Assembly (NCBI GenBank): GCA_003427395.1
Contig: BFEA01000387.1
Location: 731,107-795,106 of the forward strand
From: Chara braunii
Lineage: Eukaryota > Streptophyta > Charophyceae > Charales > Characeae
Direction: 5' to 3'
DNA: 64,000 nt
The translations under genes were made by a program, and so were the position numbers. The notes below the pieces were generated by a model. The model worked only from the letters and a program-made list of their open reading frames with translations, was not told the origin of the DNA and ran no database searches. Numbering within the stretch: position 1 is the stretch's first letter; every line of letters begins with the position of its first letter. Of this stretch, positions 30,464 to 42,409 are shown in pieces.

Positions 30464-32958
30464 TGTTGGAGCGAATACCCTTACAAGGGTATCCGCCTTG
30501 ATTTTTGCAAATGACAAAAATGAGGTATGGATTAAAAATTAGATGCGAGATTCGGTGGGTCATGCGAGTCGCGACCAACTTTTTTTGTTACCAACTGTCA
30601 GTTAAGAGGAAAAAGAAGATAGTGTGTCGACGTGTTATTTTGAGGCGCACGTAATCTTTCATTATTGGTGTTATGGAGCCGGTATAATTACCGGACTACT
30701 TTTTGATTTAATTATAACTAAATTTATTTTTTGATTAAAACGTCTATTTATGGCGCGCTCATGCACAGTGGTGGCTTATCGTGCCGGAGTCGGATTTGAC
30801 CGTCAAAGTTGCGACATTATTTTGGGGTGGCTATTTTAAATTATTAAAAAAAGGGATTTGGAGTCGCGTAATAACCAACGAGGAAAGACATTTTGATTGA
30901 TCGTATGGAGACATTGACTTCGATATAGTGAGCGTTGCGCGTGGAAGGCGTGGGCGGAACCTGACCCCTTGCGTGATGGGTGCCCGAGTTTGGCAGCCTC
31001 AGGTCTGGCGTGGGCAGGCTAAGGCATAGGCTTGGGGCGCTTTTATGCCACCATGTAGCATGCAGAACCTGTTTATATAGGTTTCCGCTAGTGTCAATGC
31101 CAGCCTTGGGCATAACCCTATTGGTTACAACATTGGATTTTGAAAGCGGAGGTGAGAAAATCGAGGGCAGCGGGCAGCGGCGATGGAGCATTGGAGCGGT
31201 TGAAGATGCCAAGACACTGAGAGTCTGGCGGGGCTATTCCCCTTGGTTTTGTTGCCGGTCCATCCGCGGACCCGGTTGACGAAACAAAAAAGGGCGCCGA
31301 CGGTCTCTCTTTCACAAAGCACTAGTTCCTGATGTTCATTTTTTTTTTACTTTTTTTTTTAATTATTTTGGTTGCCGGTCCGTTTTTGGGACGTGGCACC
31401 AGTGTTGGTACCAGGGTTGTTTGCGCGGACCAAGGGGTGTAGCTCAATTGATACACCCATGAACTGTTGGAACACAACCTGAGGAGTTCAACGTGCATGC
31501 GGGCCGCTGGGTGACTGACCCACATGGCAGACAAAAACCTGAGTAGCAGAACTCCCAGAGGTTGCACCGTCCGCCACCCACGATCTCCAGTGAGAGGTTT
31601 GAGTGTGAGCATGCCCGTTGGGACCGGAAAAAGGCGAATAGTGCCTGGGCGGATCGGCCCAAGGCTTTGCGGGAAGGTCCGCAACGATGTTGAGCGCACA
31701 GTTGTGCACATGGAACCCTTATCCACTTCGGTCTTCAAAGTTCTCATTTGAAATATCTGTTGCGATCACCAAGATCTGCACTGGGACCCGCTTCACCTGG
31801 GCTCACGCTGCAGGCTTTGCAGCAGGCCCCGCACCCTCCTACTTGTCGTGGCGTCAGAATCACCACAACGGCCAAGCATAGGTTGCACGCACTGTCAGCC
31901 ATTTTCAGGGTTAATTGATTCAGCAGGTGAGTTGTTACACACTCGTTAGCAAATTCAACTTTCATGACCACCGTCCTGCTCTCTGTATCAATCGACACCG
32001 TCTGTGGTGTCTGGGTTAACGCACAGTTTGACATCAGTGGGCCTAGAGGAATCCACGGGTGCAGGCCCACAATGACATTGTGCCCAACTCGTTCGTCAGA
32101 TCTGGGTATAGGGGCGAACGACTAATCGAGCTAGTAAGTGGTTGACTCTCTCCGAAGTTTCCTCTAGGATAGTTGGGGTTGTCGGAGCTATTGAACAACC
32201 TCGGTATAAGGGCCGAATCAGGATGGGAAAAGGTGCCAGGGGGGGTTAGTATAGGATAGGAGACAACGAAGGCGGAGATGGTGAGGAGAATGATGTGCAA
32301 GGAGGGTAAGTGCCTTCTCTTGCCCGATTCCTAACGGGATCGGCAGGGGAAAAGTGGTGGATAGGGATTCTTGCCCAGGCCAAGTTTGATGGTAAGTGTG
32401 GTTTAGTGTCAAATTAGTAGAACAAAAGTTAGTAGGAAAATAAGTTGCGCAGAGGTGCAAAAGTGGATAGAGTGGGAGCGGAAAGTTGATATTCCTCTCG
32501 ATCCGTAACGAAACCGAGTAAAGTAAACTTATGGATACGGGTTTTCAGACGCTGCGAATCCGTTGGCGAAGCCGGATTTAGAAGTTAGTGGGTCATTTCT
32601 GCGAGATGCATGTAAAATGCTGCGCGAAATTTATTATTATTATTATTTTTTTTTTAATTATCGTTCTATCTCTTTTTCAAATATTCTCAATTTTTTCTAT
32701 GTATTTCCCCGTACTCTTAATGGGAGGATCATTCTTATTTTGCGCAATCGGGAAATGCTTGAGCGCTGCTATAACGACGCTTACCATCGTCGTGACCTCG
32801 ACTGGGATGCTCGTGATCCGACTCGATTGTATCCCTCGCCCACATGTTCGGGCGCGACTTGTTCTGACTGCCCGTCATGTTCTAGGCCACCATGATCTCT
32901 GTCACGGTCTTCTTCCAGGGTGCGGACCAAGGACGACATAGCGCGTGCGAGCAAACGG

Positions 32959-32962
<4 letters not shown>

Positions 32963-33053
<91 letters not shown>

Positions 33054-33107
33054 ANNNNNNNNNNNNNNNNNNNNNNNNNNNNNNNNNNNNNNNNNNNNNN
33101 NNNNNNN

Positions 33108-33155
<48 letters not shown>
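32963..33155. repeat. GA microsatellite with assembly gap
   Basis: (GA)n of about 90 bp, then 53 N (33055-33107), then another (GA)n of about 45 bp. The Arg/Glu-alternating frames are artefacts. Confidence 0.97.
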
Positions 33156-33158
<3 letters not shown>

Positions 33159-35599
33159 AAAAAAAGAAAGGGGGGAAAGATAACTTACCTAGCGGGAGCA
33201 GGGCGACCAAAAGCGCTAAATTTCTCCACATTTTAGCGAAAGATTCATTTTTACGCTGCTCGTTTGATCGATGGGAGTAGTGTGAAAGCAACGGTGTGGA
33301 ATAAGACTCACCTTTTGGCCGGTGCGTTGCGCATGCTATTGATGGAGGTAGCGTGAGACCAGCCACGGGGTTGGAGACTTTGTTGGGAGGGCGATGCTCA
33401 TCGTCGTGCCCACCATCATGCTGCCATCGTCAAGGTCATGGGCGTTATCCTGTTTGTGGCCACTGCCCTGCCTGCGTCGTTGCCCCGTTCGTAGTCAACA
33501 CAGTTGTGGCCGCCTCCTACGGAACAATGCCCCTCTTCCTAGTACTAAGGGCGAAGGAGATTGACTGGACGGTCGGGGATTCGGGCCACGTGAACGGAGC
33601 TATGGTCTCCCGTTCCCTGTCAAAGTCGGGCGGAGCAAGGATTATTCCTGAAAACTTGTCTCGGACGAATCCAACGAGAGTGTCAGATTGGAGGTTGAAG
33701 GAGGGTGTTAGGAGTAAGAAGAAACTTGCTTAATGACAACGTATCTCCCCATGGTCTATCAGATTCATTCACACTCGCACACTTGAAGGGAAATGTAGCA
33801 AAACTCATAGTCACGCGCCTCCAACTATGATCGCAATCGTGCTTCCATAGGTAGCAGACCTCGTCTTCCGACCATGCGTCGCAGTCGCCTTGTTGTTGTC
33901 AATTTCTGCTTGTCGGAATTGGGCTGCCAATTGGGCTGCCCATTGTTTCCATGATGTTGTTCATCATAGTCAAAGTCGTGATCCTGATATTGTTCGTCAG
34001 AGTCATTTTCAACAGTTATGTAACCTATCGTACCCACTTCCCTCGTGAACGCTATCTGGGTGTTTGTTAATCTGTGGACAAAAGTCATGATTGGCCTAAT
34101 TATTCACGTGGAGCCCGTTTGTAAAACCCGCTAGATCCAAACATAGCAAGGATTGACAGATTGAAGAATCTTTCCAGATCTTTTAGACAGTGTTGCATGG
34201 CTATTCGTGGTTGACAAACCGTTTTAGTCTAGTCTATTTATCCACGAACACGACGCTTAGGGCCTATGGGTCCAGGCACAACAAGTCTTAACAACTTGGA
34301 AACCTCCCCTTATTTTGTCATTTGTTAACTTTTTGGGTTCTGCGCTATGGTTTTATTCGTGCGTTTTCGGGCTCGAAGTTGCGGTTTTGCGTGATCTCAG
34401 GTTGCTACGACTGCAATAGGTTGTCCTTTGGCATACTATTGTTAAGCGCAGTTCGAACCACGGTTGTGTTCTCGTTGTTGCAGACTACTGCGCACTTGTT
34501 GTGTTTTGCGGCTGCGTTATTGCTATGTTACTTGAGTATTATGGTAACCAAACACCGAAGTCAGGCAAAACTGTTGCGGAAAAACTGGGCGTTGTTAGAG
34601 TTCGGGTCGTCATTTTATAAGCCACGACACTGCAGTTGCCCCGATGTGGGAGTGCTATTACGAACATACGTTTGAATGCTCCTTCTAAGATCCATTACAA
34701 CAATCGAAGGGTGAAGATTAAGGAGTTGCAAGTGTTGGTGCAGTGACTTTTGGACGGCTATTACCTTTTTCCCCTCAAAATATTGATGCTCCTTCAACTC
34801 AATTTTATCGTCAATCTAAGTTGCCATGCCCGTTGATCTATGTTGGGTTGTTACGACTTATGTTCGAATAAAGCACAAGGGGTGTGCTATATTTAAACAC
34901 GATTCTTCTAAACTGCATAGCTGAAGTTTGGTATAGCGTTGGAGGTCGATGCAACGATTGACGGGATCTTGGAGGGTCGCTATTCTGTGTTTTTAACTTC
35001 GGTTCGACCAACCTGTTGCACACTTTGGCCGCCATTGCGCGGCCCTCAGGTGATCGAAGATATCAAGAGCCCCAATGCCCTCTCTTGCGAGTTGAGTTTG
35101 TCCCTCTCCTGTATCTCGAGTGTTTGAAACCCCTCTTTTTGTCCTTCTTACTCTAAGTCTAGCATTAGGTCACGAGAGGAAGGCGGTAGGTGGGATTGCA
35201 ACCCGTAGGACCGCACCAAGACTCTGTGGGGAGTCTACCCACCGATTGCAGGAGCTCTGTCAGGACTCGGGAGGAGTTCTGGAGGCAGGGAACTGAGTGA
35301 TGATCCTTCGACTCCTTTTATAAACCCTTGCTCAAACCCTTATGAATACATCTCGCTATGAATGTTTGATTATACTACATGCATCCCTATACATTTTGTG
35401 TTTGGATTTATGAATTAAATCATAATAAACAAAAGGATCTATGAGCAAGCTTTAGTTTTATTTTTCTTTTGCTTCTCTAAAGTCAGATTCTGAAAAGGGG
35501 GTGAACTGAGGGAAGGTGAGAGAGAGGTGGTTTTGAGTGAGGCTGTTCGGTCAACAAAAAGTCAGAGATTGTTTATAAATTGTTTGATCACTTCGTTTA

Positions 35600-35940
35600 T
35601 TTGTATTACTTGGAGTCAGACATTTGTTTCTAAGTTAAATGGTCTGACAATGACTGAATTTGATTTGGGAACTGCATGGTTTGTTTCTTGAGACTAAATA
35701 TCTGTTTTTCAGTTTAATAGCTTGGTCAACCTGCTTTTTTTAGAGGTTTTTGAACGAACCCTGAACATTAGGTTCCAAGTTGAATGGCCTAAGGATCCTT
35801 TTTTTTTTTCGAGTCATGAAGGAAAGTGCTGAGTATTTGTCTCTAAGCTTAATGACTCAATTTTTTCTCTGTTTCTTTCTGAGGTAATTCAGACTGAGAC
35901 TAAGTATTGTTTCTAAGTTGAATGACTCTGGGAGGCCGTG
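35600..35940 (+). repeat. CTAAGTT-motif array in copy 1
   Basis: Spaced, degenerate units of the form GTTTCTAAGTTRAATGRYCT occur at about 35629, 35701, 35767, 35845 and 35908, 60-80 bp apart. The same motif forms longer arrays in the other two long copies (45600-44750 on the minus strand; 51490-52660). Confidence 0.7.
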
Positions 35941-35999
35941 CACATAAATAAATCAATTTGAGAATAATTTTTTATATATTGTATGTTATATGTTTTATA

Positions 36000-38300
36000 T
36001 AAACAAGCTAGTCGACGCAGTCTACTGCGACCCTGTGTGAAGTGAACCTCAAAACGTATATTGAGAATAATCCATTAACTACCACTTTTATTTCATTGTT
36101 TTTTCGTTTTTTTTTTTTAATCCCATTAAAGTTTTTTTGCATTTTTTGCAGTGAAAAATATTTATGCTGTCCAGAGTTAGTTACATAAGCTTATATATAA
36201 TCACTTGTTCTTTGACCTATTATTTTTATTTTTGCAAACTCCATATACCTTTTCAAGAACATTCTCAAAATTTTGTGACTATATTGCAACTGAAGCATTT
36301 ACTCTATTTACAAGGGAGAAAAATCATTTTATATCATCAAATGCAAGTATGTTACTTAGTTAACAATTTATATTGTTTATGTATCTCCAATCATCCGACA
36401 TCTTTGGATGGGAAACTAACCCGTATTATTCACGTTTCACTCCTCAATAAATTTTGGTAGAGTCATCAAAACTTGACCCGTATAAGCAACCTTACAAAAA
36501 ATCTACCATGCGTTACTTATCGTTATCAGTTACGTCGATCACCTTTTATTTACGTACACGTTTAGGATAGGTTGCAAAATTTGACGAACCATCTTCCTGT
36601 ACTCTCAATTGATCTCTTACGTTATTTTCATATTTCTGTTTTTTATCCATTTTGTTTTACCATATTGGTATATTGTCGATTATTCTTCGTTCGACAGCCG
36701 TCACAATAAGAAGTGGATTCTGTGTCGTTATTAACGTTAGTAATGATAATTCAATCCATGTATATTTGTATCCCTATCTATTTATTGCATCATGATCAAA
36801 GCCCTTTAAGCCTTCCTTATCCGTCCTCCTCCAAAATGTTCGTCATACGCTGGGGATAACAGACTGATGACTCCCAAGAGCTCATACCGACGGAGTCATT
36901 TGGCACCTCATCATCTTGGGGTACTTACACCCTTCTCGATCCCTTATTATATGGATCGTTCACATTAAAAAAAAGCACAAGGGCAAAAAAAGAAAGCAAG
37001 TGTGAAACCGTTTATAACCAGATGTGCAAGAAACGAACATGATTGAGGAGTCCGAGTTCTTTTCTTTTTCCTCCTTGCACCATATTAACCCACCACTTGC
37101 CCTACCACTCCGACCTTTTATTTTGCTCTCTCAGGTCCCACCTCAACTTTTCATACCAACCATCCATCCATAATTTTCTTAGATGCAAAAAATGTAACGT
37201 TCAATCTTAAAGATACAAAGAATGTGAAGGAGACCATTTACTTGTAGACTATTGGGCTAAATCAAATTTCGGTATTTTTTGGTCATGCATTTTGTAACAG
37301 TTTATATTGCATCATTTGTCGGAGTCCAATGCCATTTCTCAAACATACTGTTTCATAACATAGGCTATTATCACTCACCATAGAATGAGCAAAATTGTAG
37401 GAGTGTTAATTTGTTAAGTAGTTAGACTTTATTAGACAAAAAACAATAATAAGATGTCATACATTGACGTGATGCATATACATGAAAACATTTTATCAGA
37501 CATCACCAGAAGAACCTAAACATATTAATGATTAAAGTATTATCTTAGATCAACCTTTTTGTTTATAAATATTAGGCATCCTTAACGTTTCAATTAAATT
37601 TCTTACAATATAATATATTTTCTTTTTAGAGGCGGTGTCAAGCGCAACAACTATTCCTTTTGTCTCGAATGAGAAAATCATTCTGACTGCATCAAGCATG
37701 AGTTAGAAAACCACATTACTTAAAATAATACATCCCAGTATTGAAGAAAATTATATTATCGCTTTAGCTAGGTACACCAACCATACTTCTTGCGTTCCCT
37801 TCCAATATCATTGACTCTCACTAGGTATAACTTTTCTTCCCTAACGAGTTGTCACCATTCAGAAGGTCATTTTTTTTATTTTTATTTTTTTGAAACCTCA
37901 AAAAACCTCATTCTTCCATCTTTTGATGTTTTTTTCTCGCGCACCCCCAAGGACCATCACTTTCTATCAGACCAACTTGAGCAGACAACACCACTGCTGA
38001 ACGGGAACCCCTTCCAACTCTGGTTGAGGCAATATCGCACAAACCTCTTCGTACGGGTACCTTAGGAACTACGTGTGTTATCTTACAGTACCAGCCTCCT
38101 AGGTTCGAGCTACCCCTTACCAGTGTTTAGTGGTCATCCAACCAATGTCTAACCTGTGAGCACCCTATTCTAAGCACCTTCTCGTACCTAGCACAATCAT
38201 TTTTGCATGTTTATTTACTTGTCATTGTAAGTTTGTGTGATTCCGTATATGCAACTTTTTTTTTTTTTTTTTCTACATCAATTTGTGTCAATATTAATGA
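36000..38300. other. AT-rich stretch, apart from an rRNA fragment
   Basis: No protein gene recognised. A mitochondrial-type LSU rRNA fragment lies at 36846-36985 (separate entry). The rest has short frames and no visible repeat or element end. Confidence 0.4.
36846..36985 (+). pseudogene. Mitochondrial-type LSU rRNA fragment (NUMT)
   Basis: GGGGATAACAGACTGATGAC, then TCCCAAGAGCTCATACCGAC and GGAGTCATTTGGCACCTC match domain V of bacterial and organellar 23S rRNA, around the peptidyl-transferase region (E. coli GGGGATAACAGGCTGAT and GAGTTCATATCGACGGCGG). The TGACTCCCAAGAGCTC form and GGAGTC stem partner are, from memory, those of plant mitochondrial 26S rRNA. Similarity continues weakly (ATCATCTTGGGG, GATCGTTCACATTAAA). 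A deletion removes the GATGTCGGCTC block. It is a decayed nuclear insertion of mitochondrial DNA rather than a working rRNA gene. Confidence 0.8.
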
Positions 38301-38302
38301 TT

Positions 38303-38522
38303 TATCTAGGTTGTTTTTCCAGGTGCTCGGACACCCAACTTGTGCCCGAATACACGCCCGGGGGCCCGGCCGGGCGTGACTCCTGAGCAGGGTTTCAGGC
38401 AACCTTAGCGGAAAAAAAAAAAAAAAAAAAAAACGAACGTAAAAAACTTTTAAAAAAAAGTACGGTGTGTAGAATTGCAATACAAACCTAGAAAGATTTT
38501 CATGCCGGCCGGGCAACCGGAC

Positions 38523-38561
<39 letters not shown>

Positions 38562-39150
38562 CTTTCTGCATTCTCTTAGAAGACCCCAAATCCCAATCTT
38601 TTTATTTTTTTAGAGTTGGCTATCAAGGGGGAGAAAGGGGGGTATAAATTGTTTTTAAAGGGGCTAAGAGGGTTTGAAAGGGGGTCCCTTGGTGTGATTT
38701 TGCTATTTTCTTTTTTTTCTTCGATTCGGTAAGGAATTCTGATGTGACCCTCCGCCAGAAGTTGTTCGTATTGCAATTCTACACAACATATTTTTTTTTC
38801 TTGAATTTTTTTGTTTCGTTTTTTTTTTTTTTTTGCTATGGGACTCTTCGGAACCTTGCCCCGGGGTTCATGCTCGGCCGGGCACTCGGGCGTGTATCCG
38901 GATACAAGTTGGGTGCCCAGACGTCCGGAAAAACAACCTAGATACAAACAACTTTTGGCTAAGGGTCACATTAGAATTCCTCACCGAACTGAAGATTAAA
39001 AAAAAAAAAAAATCACACTAAGAGACCCCCCTTTAGACCCTCTTAGCTTCTTTAAAAGCAATTTATACCCCCCTCCCCCCCCTTTGACAGCCAACTCTTA
39101 AAAAATGAAAAGAGCCCGGATTTGGGGTCCTCTGGGAGAGAGCAAAAATA
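38303..39150. mobile_element. Foldback element with nested opposite copy
   Basis: Four blocks lie in the order A (38303-38490), B (38578-38705), A-reverse (about 38758-38945) and B-reverse (about 39013-39140). A contains CTAGGTTGTTTTTCC, CACCCAACTTG and GTGTAGAATTGCAATAC; A-reverse has their complements. B contains AGTTGGCTATCAAGGGGG and GGGGCTAAGAGGGT; B-reverse has their complements. This order is what results if one element (A to B-reverse) received an insertion of a second copy in opposite orientation (B to A-reverse). Long A- and T-runs accompany each block. Non-coding; family unknown. Confidence 0.65.
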
Positions 39151-40756
39151 TAATTGTTTTTTTTTTTTTTGCATACCCGGGTACCCCGGGTATTCGACTC
39201 CCGCGGGCGTCAGTGAAGGTAATTTTATAGTCAACAACGTCTGCATACGCACTCAATTTGTATAATGCGATGGGGGAGTTTCTTGAAGTCTTAGCTTCAG
39301 TAATGTATGAGGTTGTACGTTTTCTCTGAGTATGTGTATGCCTGTTGTACCATATATCCTGTGTCACGACACTCGTTGTCTTATCTGGTACCTAAGTTGG
39401 TAGACCGGACTGTTGATCTACATGTGAGACTGTTACATGTAACAGCAAAGGTCGATCATGCATGAACGTTTGCTCACTCATTGCAATACAAGTATACATG
39501 ATTAAATTACCGATTGAACCTTAGCGTAGTTTGTTTAGCACATTGATCTTGAGAGAAGGCTAACCGACCTCTCAATTTTCACCCCCATTTATAAGAAAAC
39601 CAAAGGGTCATTTTAACCATACTTCACATCAATCTGTAGAGTGCACTTCTGAATAACTTATTGTAAAAAAAAAACGAAAAAAAAAATAAAAACATATAAA
39701 ATAGCAAGTCAAAATTGCAGTTTCATAAAATTTCACCAATATTTTAATTTGTCGATTTTCACAATTTTCAACCATTTGTGTCGATCTCCTGTATATAAAG
39801 TTAAGGCTGGTCGACTATGATTGTTTTACCGAATGTAATAACATAATGATTTTACTTTGAAGTAATTCATACTTAAAAAAAAAAAAATGCAAAAAAAAAA
39901 TATTCATCTGATCGACATAAGGATACATGATTAAAACACCAATTAAACCTGAACAAAGTTTGTCTTACAGCACATTGATCTCATGTGTATAAAGTTAACG
40001 TTGGTTGACTATGATTCTTTTGCCAAATGTAAGAACATAATGATTATTGTTATTTCAAGCAATTCATACTAAAAATAATAATAAATGCAAAAATGAAACA
40101 TTTATATGATCGACATAAGATAGAGTCGTAAAAATTATAAAAAAATACATCAAATAAACGATAAAATAAAATAAACACCACTAACTCGATAATTATAACC
40201 AACATAATAATTGCATAATATAAGTTAGAACATAATCAAATAGTTCAGTTTGAGAAAACAAAAAGGATCTTATATTGTTTTGACGTGACGATTCACCTAT
40301 CATAAGTTATTATTTCTTAACCGATAGACTGAAGTAGTTTATGAATTGATATTAATACTTTCATTTGACTTTTGAGAGTTGCAAATCAATTGTTATGTAA
40401 TACTGTTGTTAAAATTAAGTTGATTAATCACCAACATTTATAAGAAAAATTATCACTTACTATTTGACCTAGCGTATGAAAATAAGCATAATCATATGTT
40501 TATTATGATATGAAGGATTACCAGTTAAAAAAAATATATTAAATGTAATATAAACTCATTTCATGTTTACTCAATTTGTTTGAATTCAAATACTTAACAA
40601 ATTAGTATCCATATGCATTTTATCAAATCACAACTTGAAATATTTCCTGACACTTATCATAACAATGGGCTCACAAGAGATACAAAATACAGAGAGTATC
40701 GAGCTTACCATTCATTTTTTACTCTAATAACAAATATTATAAAATAACACCTAAAT
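39151..40756. other. AT-rich stretch without recognised gene
   Basis: No gene. A local duplication is visible: the phrases TGATCGACATAAG-ATA, ACACATTGATCT and GTATAAAGTTAA recur at about 39480-39860 and 39900-40100, suggesting an old repeat of about 400 bp. Confidence 0.4.
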
Positions 40757-40960
40757 TAGGCTACCAATTGGGCTGCCCGGGTCACTTTGTTTTCTCTGAT
40801 GGCCCGACCATGCAAGGAGCAAGGAATTTTACAACATAAAAAAAAAACTGAAAAATTACTATCTTATGCAAACAAATAAACTTGACAAATTTTACCTCAG
40901 AGTCATATTGAAATTCATTACCGAATTTATAATAAACAATTAAATTTATTTACTTATTTA

Positions 40961-40991
<31 letters not shown>

Positions 40992-41037
40992 TTATGGTTT
41001 GACTCGGCAGGTGGCCCCGAGCCTATCTTGTAGTCTA
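40757..41037. mobile_element. TAGGCTACC-ended MITE, copy 1
   Basis: The left end TAGGCTACCAATTGGGCTGC followed by CCGGGTCAC and the right end GTGGCCCCGAGCCTATCTTG followed by TAGTCTA are imperfect inverted repeats. The element is AT-rich inside, with a (TTTA)n run. It matches 60921-61235 over its whole length, including CCCGACC-TG-AAGGA and ATGCARRMACATAA-type phrases. TA at both outer edges could be the target duplication. Confidence 0.65.
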
Positions 41038-42409
41038 GCACTTAAGAAAATAAAATTTAAATCCATCATATGCGAATATCAAAGTTAAGAGATTTGAGTA
41101 AGAGGAGAAAAAAACTCAACAATTATTCGTCGTAGACCAAATCCAACCATCTTGCAACTCATTCGGCAAATTAAACAACGACAATTTTTATTTTTATTCA
41201 ACATTGAAAATGTAAAATAGGATATGCAATATACAGATTCACATGGAGGTATAAATGATAAATCATTATTGACACCGATAATGATAAAGGTTAAGCAAAT
41301 AGCAAAAAAAAACATAGATACAATCTGATTTTCAAACTGACATTGAGTGAAAAACATAATCACATTAACTTCCTCGTGCAAGATGAATCATAGAATTGAA
41401 AGAGATTAACTCCTGAAGTAAAGTTAAATAAAGAAGAACTAAGCTATCGTAGGTAGTCGTGAACACCGTTTCCTATCTCAACTAAAGTCGGTAATAGATA
41501 ACATCAATAAGATAACAAAAACTAATTGGAAGATAAATTTGATAAACCTATAGATAAATATATTATTGCAGTTTTAAAAGGTTTTGAAGAAATGAGACTA
41601 AGTTAAGACAAAGTAGACAAAGTATGAACAAACTTGAAACAAATACAGATTGAAAAAAAAATTAAATTATGAAAGAATTTTTCGCATTTGAGACTGGATA
41701 AAGACATAATGTAGATAAATACCACAAAATGAGTTTAAACTCATATTGAAAGACTCGATCCGAGAAGGAGACAACAATAGTTCAACTAATACAAAAAAAT
41801 TAATACTCGTATCATAAAAGATAAGATAAACTGAGAATTATCTCATAAAAAGTATTTCAAAGTTTTATAATCTCATGAGGACATCTAGAAACTTGACTGC
41901 CCCAAGTAGTCCCACAAGGAATCCTAGAATACCAACTGACTTAAAAACAACCTCTAGTCTAAAATGAGTATCAGACTGAACTTGGGATAACCCTAAGTAA
42001 CATAAATACTCCCAAGACAATACCTTTACCTCAAAATAACTCCTTATGGTCGCACAAAGTACCAAGTGTCCACAAGTCAAATCCTAATGGATCAAAATGT
42101 CAATTTCAAACCCCATATAGTATAATTAGAGCACTGCGCACAACTCCAAAAGATTCCACAAAATGATACCATCAGTCCCAAATATATCAAGTGGTCCTAA
42201 TTTGTCGCAATCATTCCCAAGACAATCCCTAAAGTCTCATAAGTACAAGGACAACCTCAAAAGGGTCACATAATGCCACATCAGCTGCTGCACAACGACA
42301 ACAGCTCCAAATAGGAACAAAACACTGACAATTGTTATGTTGAACCAAGTAGATCGACCTAAACTATCGAGTATCGCCTCAAAAAAAAATCAGCCCGCCT
42401 GGTATCCGC
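41038..42409. other. AT-rich stretch without recognised gene
   Basis: Short frames only; no repeat or element terminus noticed until the family 3' end at 42410. Confidence 0.4.

Larger units (their letters stand above)
30464..35960 (+). mobile_element. 7.6-kb hairpin-ended family, partial copy 1 (5' part)
   Basis: It starts TGTTGGAGCGAATACCC with a terminal palindrome and then follows the complete copy at 47937 module by module. 31080-31260 corresponds to 48570-48780. 31650-31880 corresponds to 49260-49500 (both contain RAAGATCTGCAYNGG and CCTYCTACTTGT). 34850-34920 corresponds to 50710-50760. 34940-35320 corresponds to 50850-51180 (both contain GGCGGGATTGCAACCCRTAG or GGTGGGATTGCAACCCGTAG). 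The CTAAGTT array follows at 35600-35940. I could not find a 3' end, so the copy is truncated or interrupted after about 36.0 kb. There is no convincing coding sequence. Similarity is patchy, perhaps 60-75%, so the copies are old. Confidence 0.65.

Noticed and set aside
31433-31505. Intact tRNA gene
   Set aside because: A and B boxes are spaced correctly, but the acceptor and D stems do not pair.
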